From contig JAGMWG010000018.1 in NCBI GenBank assembly GCA_020744225.1, positions 310,001-374,000 on the forward strand: a DNA stretch of 64,000 nt. Direction: 5' to 3'. Positions 1-9,983 of the stretch are shown piece by piece. The translations under genes and the position numbers were made by a program. The notes below the pieces were generated by a model. The model searched no databases. It was not told the DNA's origin and was given only the letters and a program-made list of their open reading frames with translations. The first letter of the stretch is position 1. Every line of letters starts with the position of its first letter. Origin of the DNA: Paraphoma chrysanthemicola (taxonomy: Eukaryota; Ascomycota; Dothideomycetes; Pleosporales; Phaeosphaeriaceae).

Positions 1-958
1 GCTCGAGTTCGCGGTAGCCCAGCCTCGTCGGTCGCGCACCAAACAGTCCGTGCAAAACGCGTCTCTCGTCGCAGACGCGCTTTCATTCGGCCACTTCCTG
101 CCCCTCGACCCACAACAACAATGCAGGTACTGTTCCATGTTCAGTTAGACCAGCCTTTGGCGGCTGAATCAGACCTTGGAAATGGCGGAGGTCGGGCTCT
201 CACGGCCGTCTTGTCCACCGCACTGGCTGCAGCATGGCATTGCACTCGCCGTGCTTCGGATCAGATTAGATTTTATTGATAATACGCTGATCTCGATGAC
301 CCACTGGACTCTGAACAGTATCGCGTCTGGTTACTCCAATGATTCACCATGGGCACGTTCCATCGCGTTGCTAGGCGATGGCTGAGACTCCATGTCGCGT
401 ATCACGCAGATGCTCATGCAAAGACCACTCAATCCTTGAGCCCAGGACCAAAGTCGAGTATCAGACCGACTGAAGTGAAAGTTTCCTCCAGATGATTATG
501 AAAATCTGATGCATTTGAATATCTGCTCCAGTGCCAAGACTGTGCAAGTTCACAAGTCTGCACAAGACATTCTCACTTTGTACTACGCCTACATCCTTCC
601 ACGGCAAGTATCAAAAGAGGTCGCAGATTCAGGCCATTAATAAGATCATCATGACTTCAGGCGTCAAGTGCTTACTTCGCACGAGGTCCAACTGCCTGGA
701 GTCGCCAGTGCTGCAACACCCCAGGCATGTCCAAAATCACTTGCCCGCAAAAGTGAGGCCCTTCACTTTAGACACATGCAGGCACCAAAGTGACCTTTAC
801 CGCATCACGACTCAATTCAGACATCACGGTCCACCATAGCCGACTCTACCCATTCCATCCTTTACCCCGCAACCCCACCTTCGTGTCACCCCAGCAGCTC
901 CAATCTACCATTCACAACCATCCGTAGCCGATCGACCGCAAGTTCACCGTTCAGCACC
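1..958. other. Intergenic, no supported gene
   Basis: I find no ORF that looks like a protein family in either strand. At 121 an ATGCAG followed by GTACTG looks like a tiny first exon with a donor, and an AG acceptor lies near 172, but the frame behind it (to 385) has no recognisable protein and does not continue. The last part is the 5' leader and promoter of the methyltransferase that starts at 959. Confidence 0.5.
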
Positions 959-1767
959 ATGGCAAACCAAGACCTGAACAACAGCCGGTTCACAAAAGAA
1001 GCGGCAGAATGGGACGCCAACATCAAACACGTCGAAAGCACCGACATGGCGTTTCAAGCTATCAAGCGCTATGTACCAGCATTTGAGAATGGCACGAGTA
1101 AAAGTATGACAGGTCATGCTATTTGATACCAATTCTGATGGTTGACACGATCCCAGACCTCGACGTCCTGGAGCTCGGCTGCGGCACAGGTCTTCTCTCG
1201 TACAAACTCGCACCCCACGTGCGCTCGCTCGTTGGCATCGACACCGCGGACGGCATGATCAGCGCCTTTAATACAAAACTTACGTCCGTTCCCGAGGCCC
1301 AACGGAATCTGTGCGCAATAAACCACTTCCTCACCAGCGCGGATAGCCCCGAACTTCAAGGCGCGGCAGCAGCACTCTCTACACAGCGTGGCGAAGATTC
1401 GCATCCGCCATATCGCTTTGATCTTATAGTATCGCATCTAACCCTACATCACATTCCGTCTTTGCCAGACATTTTCGACACACTGAAAGACTGCTTGAAG
1501 CCTGGTGGTGTGCTTGCATTGACGGATTATGAGGATTTTGGCCGCGAGGCGATTCGCTTCCATCCAGCGGCAAAGAGGCCGGGGGTGGAAAGGCATGGGT
1601 TGAAGAAGGAGGAAACGAGGGATTTGCTGGTTGGAGTAGGGTTCAATGAGGTCAAGGTTGAGGAGGCGTATGTTCTGAAGAAGGAAGTGGCGCCAGAGGA
1701 GGGGTTCGAGGATGTGAAAGGCGAGATGGCGTTCCCGTTCTTGATCTTCTATGGCGTGAAGAGCTGA
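959..1767 (+). CDS. Class I SAM-dependent methyltransferase
   Basis: Two exons (959-1097 and 1157-1767) give a protein of about 249 residues. The ATG at 959 lies in a good CACC context. The 59-bp intron (GTAAAA donor, CCCAG acceptor) restores the frame into LELGCGTG (residues 51-58), the glycine-rich SAM-binding motif I. An acidic motif follows at VGIDTADGM, and a KPGGVLALTDYE segment corresponds to the post-core strand of the Rossmann fold. The N-terminal stretch (RFTKEAAEWD) resembles type-11/12 and UbiE-like methyltransferases. There is no signal peptide or membrane segment, so it should be soluble. The substrate cannot be told from the sequence: small molecule, lipid and protein targets are all known for this fold. 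Confidence 0.85.
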
Positions 1768-1880
1768 TAGAGCTGAGTTCGGAAAAGCGTGCCAATGCGA
1801 GATTGCCTATTCCGAGCTTGAGTCCAGCGAGCGTTATGCTGAATGTGTGATCTCGTCCTTGATGGAGGCAGGTGAAGTGT

Positions 1881-2843
1881 TCAGAGGTCCTTCATCAGAT
1901 CGTTGACAGCTCTGGCAGCAAAGCGTTTCCGCTCCTCTTCTTCCATGCCTTCACCCATTTCTGCAGCGATTAGCTTACAAGCTCCACGTATCATCATACA
2001 AACGTACCTTTAATAGCGATCATCTTACGCATCATAGCCTCCAACTCCTCTACCTCCTTCGCCTCGGCCTCCTCTCCCTGCTCTCCCTCTTCCTCATCTG
2101 CAAATCCATGCAATGCACTCTTCATCCCAAACAACTCCATATTCATCTCCGCTTCTTCCGCCGCAAAGCCACCAAAACCCTCTTCATCGCCATCATCTCC
2201 ATCTCCAAAATCCAACTCGTCTATGCCCTCCCACTCACAGGCCTCCAATGCTTCTCGCACCCTGTGGACGCCAACTTTCTCGCCAAACTCATTCTTCCCC
2301 GTCTTTTCAAAATCCACGTACTCGAAACCCGTATCCGTGCATATATCCTCCCACTCCTCCTGCGCCATATCCAGATACGGCGTCATGCTCTGCGGCATGC
2401 CGACCGCCAAACACACCTGATCACCGCTGTATCCGCACGCACGCTCAATCGCGTCCGCAATTGCTTTCATTGTGTCTTTGATTGTGTCCAAATCAGCCTG
2501 CGTGACAGGTTTCCGGAAACAGTATATCCATGCGCCGAGCACGGTGATGACTTCGCGAGCCTCGGGGGCGGTGAAGGCGGCGCGCCATTCGGAGAGAGCA
2601 GGGATCTCGTCGATCCAGATGGGGAGCGTGGCGGTGTAGTATTTTGTTTCGAGAAGCCAGGAGTGCGTGAGGCCGGCGGCGGAGCCTGAGGTGGGTTCGG
2701 GCGCGGAGCCAGTGAGATCTGGTGGGGTAGGTCAGAGTTGAGGATGGTAAGTATCAGACAATATGTTTACCGCTGAGGAGCTTCAGGACACCCGAGTCGG
2801 GTGCGCCCAGGGCGAGCAGGCGGCGTGGGTTCTTGATCTCCAT
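1881..2843 (-). CDS. IRC6: Irc6 / alpha-gamma-adaptin-binding protein p34-like
   Basis: Three exons on the minus strand (2771-2843, 2008-2718, 1881-1960), with introns of 52 and 47 bp, give about 287 residues. The start MEIKNPRRLLALG followed by GAPDSGVLKLL is the N-terminal strand and loop of the p34 small-GTPase-like domain, and LGAWIYCFRKPV lies in its middle. The C-terminal half is very acidic, with a linker rich in D, E and G. The last exon gives a short basic/acidic helix (MEEEERKRFAARAVNDL) typical of the family's C-terminus. Family members bind AP-1/AP-2 adaptor subunits or regulate the adaptors in clathrin traffic. The family assignment is by recognition of pattern and architecture only. 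The nearest neighbour, SmD3, is transcribed in the same direction but is unrelated. Confidence 0.75.
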
Positions 2844-3212
2844 GGCGTGTTGGGATTGGAAAGTGTTGCGGAGTTCACGGAGAAGAGGCTTGGCTTGCTG
2901 CTGTGGGGTACGTATGCAGGTCCCCAACGTAAACTATGTGAGTCGTTGCTTGTTGATTGTCCATAGGTTAGCACTCTAAAGCCTCACGGCTGTGCCAAAA
3001 AGGCTGTGAAATATCTCCTGTATGTGCACAGAAAGTTTGGTAAACCCAGGTATCATCAATTTTGGCGGCCGTGCTATCTCAATCTTCAGCGCAGATTCCA
3101 TATGCAAGCGGATTGATCTGCATACCTATCCGCCCTTCGTTATCAAGCTGCTGTTTCGCAGCTGGAGACCGCCATGCGTGCGAGTTTTCGTGCGCAATCC
3201 TCATATGTCTGT
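2844..3212. other. Intergenic between p34-like gene and SmD3
   Basis: This stretch holds the promoter of the p34-like gene and the 3' UTR of SmD3, both on the minus strand. I see no additional coding sequence. Confidence 0.5.
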
Positions 3213-3721
3213 TCAACCGCGACCTCCACCCCTTGTGCTGGCCCTCGCCCTGTTGACCGTTGCCCGACCACGAGCAAGACCAACACCACGGCCTCGTGTG
3301 CCTCTCGACCTGAACATGGGCGCATTCCTGTGTAGTGTTAGCGCTTCGCAACCTGCACTGCTTTGTTCATCCATACCTCAACATGTCGGGCACAATGAAG
3401 TACCGAACGTGGCTTCCTCGGATGTAGACTTGTTCCAGATGTGATACTCGGCCGTCGCGCGCAGTCACTGTGATGTCCTTGAGCTGGACGTTCATGTTGT
3501 CCTCAGCTGCATGAAAGTGAGTGTTTGGTCTAAATAGTTCGCGAGGCAGGTGCGAGCATACCTTCGAGGAGCTTGCCACGGTAGACTTCGCCAGACGTGA
3601 TCTCGAGAGTGATAATATGTCCCTGAATACGATTAGCTCTATTGTGAGCTTGGACGTGCAGTCTTAGACGTACAGCTGCCTCGTTGAGGAGCTTGATTGG
3701 AATGCCGATTGTGCTCGTCAT
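3213..3721 (-). CDS. SMD3: Small nuclear ribonucleoprotein Sm D3
   Basis: Four exons (3674-3721, 3562-3622, 3377-3506, 3213-3327) separated by introns of 51, 55 and 49 bp encode 117 residues. The start MTSTIGIPIKLLNEA, the Sm1 motif (GHIITLEITSGEVYRGKLLEAEDN), the Sm2 motif (VYIRGSHVRYFIVPDMLR) and an RG-rich tail (RGRGVGLARGRA) are diagnostic of Sm D3. The protein is part of the heteroheptameric Sm ring on U1, U2, U4 and U5 snRNAs in the spliceosome. The arginines of the tail are known targets for dimethylation in the family. Length and intron density fit fungal orthologues. It is divergent from GEP4, with 386 bp between the starts. Confidence 0.97.
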
Positions 3722-4107
3722 GTTGACAGTACCGTGGGGCGATCTGAAGTTTTCGGACTGACTTCTTCCAGGCTACGCGATCGTGTGGCTATGCGTGTAG
3801 GATGTCCTTAAAGCTTGTTGCGATTTTCGAGGGCCTTGTTCTCTCGAATTCTTCGTCGACCAGGACCGAGGAGGATACAAATCGAGTCGCCGACTAGAAT
3901 TTCTAGCGCACAATCAGCTGGTCAAGCAAAAGAGAGTAAGTCACGTTGTTGCTGCGGTCGTGTCTGAATATCGACCTCTGTAAAGGCCTGAAGTTATCCG
4001 CGCCTAGAGCTTTGCGCACGGCCCATTACTAGCGCGCTTCACCGCCTTAGTCAGCCACTGCCGCTTCAATTCACTCTGCGTCCTCCATCACTCCTTCCTA
4101 CTCTGCA
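3722..4107. promoter_or_regulatory. Divergent promoter region of SmD3 and GEP4
   Basis: The 386 bp between two divergent start codons must hold both core promoters. No TATA box is obvious, which is usual for fungal housekeeping genes. Nothing else was found. Confidence 0.5.
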
Positions 4108-4879
4108 ATGAACATTTCGGGGACGCTGAACGTTTTCCGGCTCATCAGAGACCCTGCACTATGTCTTCCACATAGCACCGTACCAACATTCAATCACATA
4201 CCAATACCTCTATCGAAAGCATTCCCAAAGAAGGATGGTATCGCAGACATTCAAGCGGTAGTTCTTGACAAAGACAACTGCTTCGCTGTGCCACACACGA
4301 ACGAAGTGCACAAGCCATATCATGTATGATACGATCTTTCGTCTACTTGATATGCACCTCACATACTTGCAGGACCATTTCCAACGGCTGAGGCAGGCCT
4401 ACCCAGGCGCGAAGCTTCTGATTGTGTCAAATACTGCCGGAACCGACTCGGACAAGCAGCAAAAAGAGGCCGCTATTCTCGAGGCAAACACGGGCATCAA
4501 GGTCCTCCGGCATTCCACCAAGAAGCCAGGATGCAAAGAAGAGGTCATGGCTTACTTTAGAGCGCATCCTGATGCTGGAGTATCGAGACCGGATCAGATT
4601 GCAATTGTTGGAGACCGTCTTTCTACGGATATTATGATGGCTAACATGATGGGAAGCTATGGGATGTGGGTCAGGGACGGAGTGACTGGACGAGGATTTG
4701 TGAGTATACACGTTTCCAAACTCAACCATCGTCAAGCGGAGAAGCAACATAGCGCCATACACAGATGACATTCACTGATTCATGCATAGTTTGCGAGATT
4801 GGAAGACCGCCTACAAGGCTTCCTCTTTCGGCGAGGCTACTCCGCGCCCGATCCTGCGCGACTCAATCAATTCGAATAG
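4108..4879 (+). CDS. GEP4: Mitochondrial phosphatidylglycerophosphatase Gep4
   Basis: Three exons (4108-4323, 4373-4699, 4790-4879) encode 210 residues. The N-terminus MNISGTLNVFRLIRDP with a conserved LCLPH segment is typical of Gep4. HAD motif I is VVLDKDNCF (D54 nucleophile, D56 acid/base). Motif II is LIVSNTAG (S91), the lysine of motif III lies in KKPGCKEE, and motif IV is VGDRLSTD. The enzyme removes the phosphate from phosphatidylglycerophosphate at the mitochondrial inner membrane to make phosphatidylglycerol, the precursor of cardiolipin. The DKDN form of motif I distinguishes this HAD subfamily IIIA branch. The last exon (FARLEDRL...) follows an 90-bp intron. Length agrees with the family. 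Confidence 0.93.
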
Positions 4880-6709
4880 TGACTGCACGCCACAAAGACA
4901 CTTACTTTGGATGCTTTAGCTATTCAAATAAGTGATGTGTCACGAGCCCAGGACTAAACTGCACCGCAGCTCACGGGTTCGATCACACCAAAATCCACCA
5001 CCATAGCCTTAACATCAATACCGTCTTCTTCACTCACATGCATGTACAATTGCGTTGTTCTTTTCATGGTATGGAACGATGGTGTTGGTGTTCCCGATCG
5101 ACAAGTCAGAAACCCCATCCACATACGGCATTTTGCGCTCTGTTGGTCGAATCCTTTCTCGTTTTCAAGACGACAGCATAACAATGAATAAACGAGTGGT
5201 CTTTGTGCCACTAAATGATTTAGACAAATGTAGATTGACCCTTCAAACAGTCATTACGACACACGATCATCGACCTAAAACCAACCATCGCGACAGCCTA
5301 GTCCAGCAGATTGAAGAGGACTTACAGGATATCTCAATCTCAACCGCGCCTTCGAAGAGGCCATTTCTGCAAGCAACATCAACACGACTGAAACAGATGT
5401 CTGGAAGCAGAGAAGCGACTCGAGCATTAGGGCCAACCTCGAACTCACTCCAGATATGCTTGGTGTGCGACCGGGTGCCTTTCATGTGATCGTTCAAGCT
5501 GTCTATTCGCTGGGCAGGGACAAATACCCAAATGTTCTTGTGAAGATACTCATCGCGTACTTTATATTCTAGGCGATCAAGAGTTTCTGACCTTCTAATT
5601 CGCCTCATAATACCGAATAGCTTATGATAACAAGTGTTCTGAGGTCGCAGTTATCGATTCCACTTACTTCCCTCAAGCTTCTCAGAACAACTGCAATGGT
5701 GTGACTCCTTCTCAGCATTCTCGTGATCTCTGAAGTCCCGATTACCTTTGCGTTCTTGATCAAACAGTGGGTATCCTCGTATGTGTACAAAGACTTCGGC
5801 ACGCCCGTGGTCGGGCCGGTGTGGATGACACAGCTGAGTAAGTATGGCAACGTGTGTCGTGCGAACGCAGCTGATGGCGATGACAGGGGAAGCTGATATG
5901 TCACGATATACGGGTTGCTGACGCTTTAGACGTGGTATCTTAGCATGCTACAATGGCTCGTCGTCAAGAAGTGAAGATTAGTTCTGCGATGGTTTTTGCC
6001 TTTTGAATATCCTTGCGGCTGAATCACCCTGACGTACACGCTGTTGGTGAAATGGAACTATGATTTCCCCAAAGACATCATGCCATGTGAAGTAGGAAAT
6101 CTTCAGACCTTGGCTGTGTACATCATAGACCCCCTTTTCAATCCACTTGCATTCTGTGGCTGTGCACATCTTCATTGTAAAAAGCGGGGTCTTGTAGCGG
6201 CTCTAACTACCCAAACACTCTCTCTGGCATCAGGCGACTGCAATGTGTATATCATATGATGATATTGATTGGTGCCACCTCACACCATGTTTCCCAGTCT
6301 TCGTTCTGGTTGCGACTCAATGTGGCTGCCTGACGCATCGCATGCACATGCCCCGCGCGTTCATTGGCGATCAGCGTGGCGCATCTGCCAGCCCGTCACT
6401 GGCTCAGCCTCGTTCACGCATGTCACAACAAACACCCGGAGCCCAACGCAGTCGCAATCAGAGAACAGCCAATGACAGGCGAGGGAACCCACCAGGCGGT
6501 GCAGGTGCCGCTCTCCACTGGGGCTGTGCGTAAGGCCAGGGTAGCTGCTGTCATCCTCAGCTCGACTAGAGTCTACACCGTGTGATGAACAAGGCAGTCT
6601 TCGGCTATTTCAACTGCAACTCCTGCTGCTCTTTACTTTACTTTCCGAATCAGCCTTGAAGCGATCCTGCAATCCCTCAAACCTCAGTGCTTAACAAACT
6701 GCTTTGAAG
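4880..6709. other. 1.8-kb region without a confident gene
   Basis: The region separates GEP4 from the von Willebrand A gene. ORFs on both strands are short and resemble nothing I know. The only candidate is on the minus strand near 5260-5610 and is listed separately. The last part holds the promoter of the downstream gene, with pyrimidine-rich stretches near 6640-6680 before its first exon. Confidence 0.5.
5267..5608 (-). CDS. Possible orphan gene, function unknown
   Basis: An open frame of 113 codons starts with MRRIRRSETLDRLEYK and reads with ordinary amino-acid composition through VFVPAQRIDSLND. It contains two segments that look like introns. One is 48 bp with a GTGAGT donor, an internal CTAAT and a TTCCAG acceptor, and it keeps the frame whether spliced or not. 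The other starts with GTAAGT near the end and closes with TTTTAG. These signals suggest transcription from the minus strand. I recognise no domain, and the 5' end may lie further upstream (another open frame runs 5605-5904). It may equally be non-coding. Confidence 0.2.
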   Translation of the reverse strand: MRRIRRSETLDRLEYKVRDEYLHKNIWVFVPAQRIDSLNDHMKGTRSHTKHIWSEFEVGPNARVASLLPDICFSRVDVACRNGLFEGAVEIEISCKSSSICWTRLSRWLVLGR

Positions 6710-9238
6710 ATGGGTGTAAGTGTTCGCCAGCCACCTTGGCTTGCCCCTCCATGCCCCGCGCCTTCGTCATCGGTTGGGCTGACCTGTTTACGCGTTGTAG
6801 CTCGCGTCAAAAATGGCCGCAGCACAATCTGCTGGCGGATATCCTCCTCCAGGTGGCCAGGGAGGCTACGTGAGTGCACCTGTGAAGCAGTCATCGGCAC
6901 GCATTCACTAATTCAACCAAGCCCGGCCAGCAGCAGTATCAGCCCTATCCAGGTGGCGCCCAAGGTGCCGGTGCTCCCGGGGTAAGAAAAGCTCTTTCTT
7001 TCCTCTTCTTGTCTGCGCGTGCTCTACTCTGCACTCGTCATCATCCTCGAATACCCGCCACCTACGGCTAGGCACTCGCAAGCCTTTTTCAAGGTCCCCA
7101 CCCTGCTTTCCCTCCAATAAACCACCCCGCTACCTGGACACCGCACCGCAACTCAACGTCGACTGCGCCTGTAGCCACATCTACATCACAGCCACACATG
7201 CCGCTCTCGAGTAAGATGTCGGGCGCAAACTACAACGCCTACCAGCCCTATCCCGGCCAGGCTGCCAGTCCATATCCACAAGCCCAGGCTGGCCCTCCTA
7301 TGCCTCCACGTCCCGGATCGCAAGCACATCATCAATCTCCTTATCCTCAACCTCTCAATCCAGGTGCGCACGGTGCATCGTCACCCTACCCTCAAGGACA
7401 GTCAGGATACAACAGGCCCGCTCCGCCCCCACCAGGACAAATGGCTTCTCCATATCCACAATCTCCGCATCCTCAGTCACCATATCCAGGTCAACAACCA
7501 GGACAATATGGGCAACCGCCGATACCACAGCCATACGGACAGACACAACCACCCTATCCTCAGCAACAACCTGGTCAGTATGGCCAACAACCACCACATT
7601 CGCCATATGGACAACAACCACAGCAACAATATGGACAACCGCCACAGCAGCAATTTGGACAACCTTACGGCCAGCAGCCCTATGTTTGTGACCCTTGACC
7701 CCCGTGAACTTGCGTGGTTATTTCTTTTTGGATGTAGTGCGGAGCAAGCGAAGCGACTTACTGGTCCATTCTTCGACCATCAGCTAACGAAATCTTTAGG
7801 GCGCACCACCTGGTCAGCCTCCCCAGGGTCAACAGTATGGAGGGGCTCCTCCACCACAGAGTGGCTATGGAGGTCCACCACCCCTACAGCAAGTTCAGGC
7901 TGGTCCTGGCGAAATTGCCGGATACAAGCAGCTCTTGCAGGCGTGCATTCAGGAGAAGGGTCTCCAGAACTTCTACCCACCAAACTCTCCAATTCTCGAC
8001 CAGATTGCGCAACAGGCCCCGTCCAAGGTCAACCAGATTATCCAGCGCTGGCGCGTAGCAAAGGAGATTGCCAACGACATCGTCAAGCTAGCACTTTACG
8101 ACATTGTCCTGTACATTGGTATGTTGAAGACGTCTATTTCCACGATGTATACTGATATGCTTTAGATGACAGTGGTTCTATGCAATTTGAAGAGGAGGGC
8201 AGTCGCATCAAGGACTTGCGCCTTATTCTGGAGCGTGTTTCTTTCGCTGCGACACTCTTCGACCAGGATGGCATTTCTCTTCGATTCATGAACACCGACC
8301 TTTCTGGCGCTCGCGACCAGCAGGGCAGGCCCCTTCAAGATGGCGTTGCCTCTGAAGCCCAGATCGAGCAGATCATGCGGGGTGTTCAATTCAAGGGTCT
8401 TACGCCTATGGGCACATCCCTCCGAAAGAAGGTCATTGACGAGATAGTACTCGCCAAGGCCGGCCAGGGAGCCCTCAGGAAGCCTGTTCTGGTCATTGCC
8501 ATCACCGACGGTCAACCTGCTGGTGAGCCCCAGAACGCCGTCTTCGATACCATCCGATACGCTTTCGACACTCTTCAGCAGCGCTTCCCTCAGTACGGTC
8601 GCGGTGGTGTTGCCTTTGAGTTCGCCCAGGTCGGAAACGACGAGATGGCAAAGAAGTTCCTCAGCAAACTCGACGAGGATCCGCAAATTGGTCCCATGGT
8701 CGATTGTACTTCCAGTGAGTTATTCAAACTCAAACCGACGGTTCAATACTGATGGAATCTAGACTTTGAAAATGAACAGGAAGAGATGGCTCGCGCTAAC
8801 CCACCCGTCGACCTCACTCCCGATCTCTGGATTATCAAGCTACTTCTCGGTGCCATCGACCGCAGTTACGATTCCAAGGATGAGAAGACCAATCACCCTG
8901 CTCCTGGTGGCTATGGCGCTCCCCCTGGTGGCCAGTACGGCGGGCCACCTCAGCAAGGCTACGGCCAGCAGCCGCCCCAGGGCTATGGCCAACAACCACC
9001 TCAGGGCCAGTACGGCGCTCCACCGCCACAAGGACAGTACGGCGCGCCGCCTCCAGGTGGACAGTATGGCCAGCCGCCGCAAGGTCAAGGACAGGGTCAA
9101 TATGGTGCTCCTCCCCAAGGCCAGTACCCTCCCCAAGGTGGCCAGTATGGTCAGCAGCGTCCTCCTCAGGGTGGTGCGCCAGGCGGATATCCGGGACAGC
9201 AGCAATACGGCCAACCGCCTCAGGGTGGCAGGTACTAG
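6710..9238 (+). CDS. von Willebrand factor A protein with P/G/Q/Y-rich tails
   Basis: Seven exons are proposed: 6710-6715, 6801-6869, 6922-6981, 7192-7683, 7800-8118, 8166-8714 and 8763-9238, giving about 656 residues. Residues 1 to about 245 are low complexity, made of PYPGQ, PYGQ and QQPQ repeats. A helical segment (IAGYKQLLQACIQEKGL) leads into a von Willebrand A domain. Its metal-ion site is intact: D316-x-S318-G-S320, the threonine of LTPMGTS and the aspartate of AITDGQP. The C-terminus is again a Gly/Gln/Tyr/Pro repeat (QYGAPPPQGQYG...). Such vWA proteins bind partners through Mg2+, and the tails could mediate assembly. The junction around 6982-7191 is the least sure: the acceptor may instead lie just before the ATG at 7213. 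All other junctions keep the frame. Confidence 0.8.
7225..7680 (+). repeat. PYGQ/PYPQ-type coding repeat
   Basis: This is a degenerate tandem repeat in exon 4 of the von Willebrand A gene. It encodes many copies of short units such as PYPQ, PYGQ and QQPG, with Pro, Tyr and Gln in almost every unit. It is coding low-complexity sequence rather than a DNA-level satellite, because the units vary at third codon positions. Confidence 0.75.
8905..9232 (+). repeat. GQYGAPP/GYGQQPP-type coding repeat
   Basis: This is the C-terminal repeat of the same gene. Units of about 7-9 residues (GYGQQPPQ, GQYGAPPP, GGQYGQ) run to the stop codon. Tyrosines are regularly spaced within Gly/Gln/Pro, a composition like that of prion-like domains. 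Confidence 0.75.
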
Positions 9239-9622
9239 GACTCTCAATCCTAGTAGGATATGAAGCTGTTCTTGCGTGGCCGAGAGACTGCCATTCGTGC
9301 CTGCTTGAACCGATGATGAAGGCCTAGTCCTGGTTGTCCTAGGTCTGCAAGCAAAGGCGTCACTTTTGTTGACGAGACTGGCTAGTCTGCCTTTTTGGTT
9401 GTTTATCAATACGTGAACGAATACAAATAATGCAACACTGCAATTAAATGTTCCTGCCGTGACTGGTTATGCCATGAAGCACTCGCATATTCTGAACCCA
9501 TCTATGAGAACCGTGTGAGCCAACTGGCTGCGAGAGAGAGTCTGTCTTGATACTGTGGAAAATGAGCAGAAAGCGAAACAAGTAAGTTTCTTTTATTCAG
9601 TCATGGTCACGATAATAGTATA
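9239..9622. other. Intergenic, 3' UTR of the vWA gene
   Basis: This holds the 3' UTR of the preceding gene (AAATAATGCAAC near 9424) and nothing recognisable. It ends at the gene fragment described next. Confidence 0.45.
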
Positions 9623-9873
9623 CTAGAGATCCTTCATCTCGTCGTGAACCCTCGCCGTGTTGAACATCTCGCTCCACGGTATGTAAGTCGATGCGAGATT
9701 CGTAAAGTGACTTCCATTCTCAAAACAGTACATCCCATTGGGACCACGTTGCCACTTATCAAGCGGGGTGCCAGCGACGCTATCGTCGAGGTTCTGTATG
9801 GATAATTCATGTCCATAAATTCAACCGTGTACCTAGAACCGCTAATACTGATCGTAATGTCATTATACTCCAG
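9623..9873 (-). pseudogene. Orphan exon fragment with a frame break
   Basis: On the minus strand, an apparent acceptor (TTTGTTAG just above 9873) is followed by a frame reading LEYNDITISISGSRYTVEFMD. After a frame change near 9797 it continues as NLDDSVAGTPLDKWQRG, then MYCFENGSHF, then a segment ending in EMKDL and a TAG at 9623. Both halves have protein-like composition. No intron with proper phase joins them, and no upstream exon can be found, because the next gene on this strand ends at 9984. It is therefore most likely the 3' remnant of a lost gene, although a real gene with an unusual splice or a sequencing error is possible. I do not recognise the family. Confidence 0.35.
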
Positions 9874-9983
9874 CTAACAAACAACAGCCCAAATACACTG
9901 ACTACTCCTCCTACATAAAACCTCAACGAATTTCACTAGCCCAACAACCACACCCATCCCACCCCCTCCCTCCTTTCCCAAAA

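Noticed and set aside
121..175. ATGCAG followed by an intron, like the start of polyubiquitin genes
   Set aside because: The sequence after any acceptor does not encode ubiquitin or another recognisable protein.
2108..2689. Open frame of 193 codons on the plus strand
   Set aside because: It is the antisense shadow of the p34-like gene, whose minus-strand exons have clear family features.
4970..4985. GGTTCGATCAC as a tRNA B box
   Set aside because: It does not match the B-box end, and there is no A box at the right distance.
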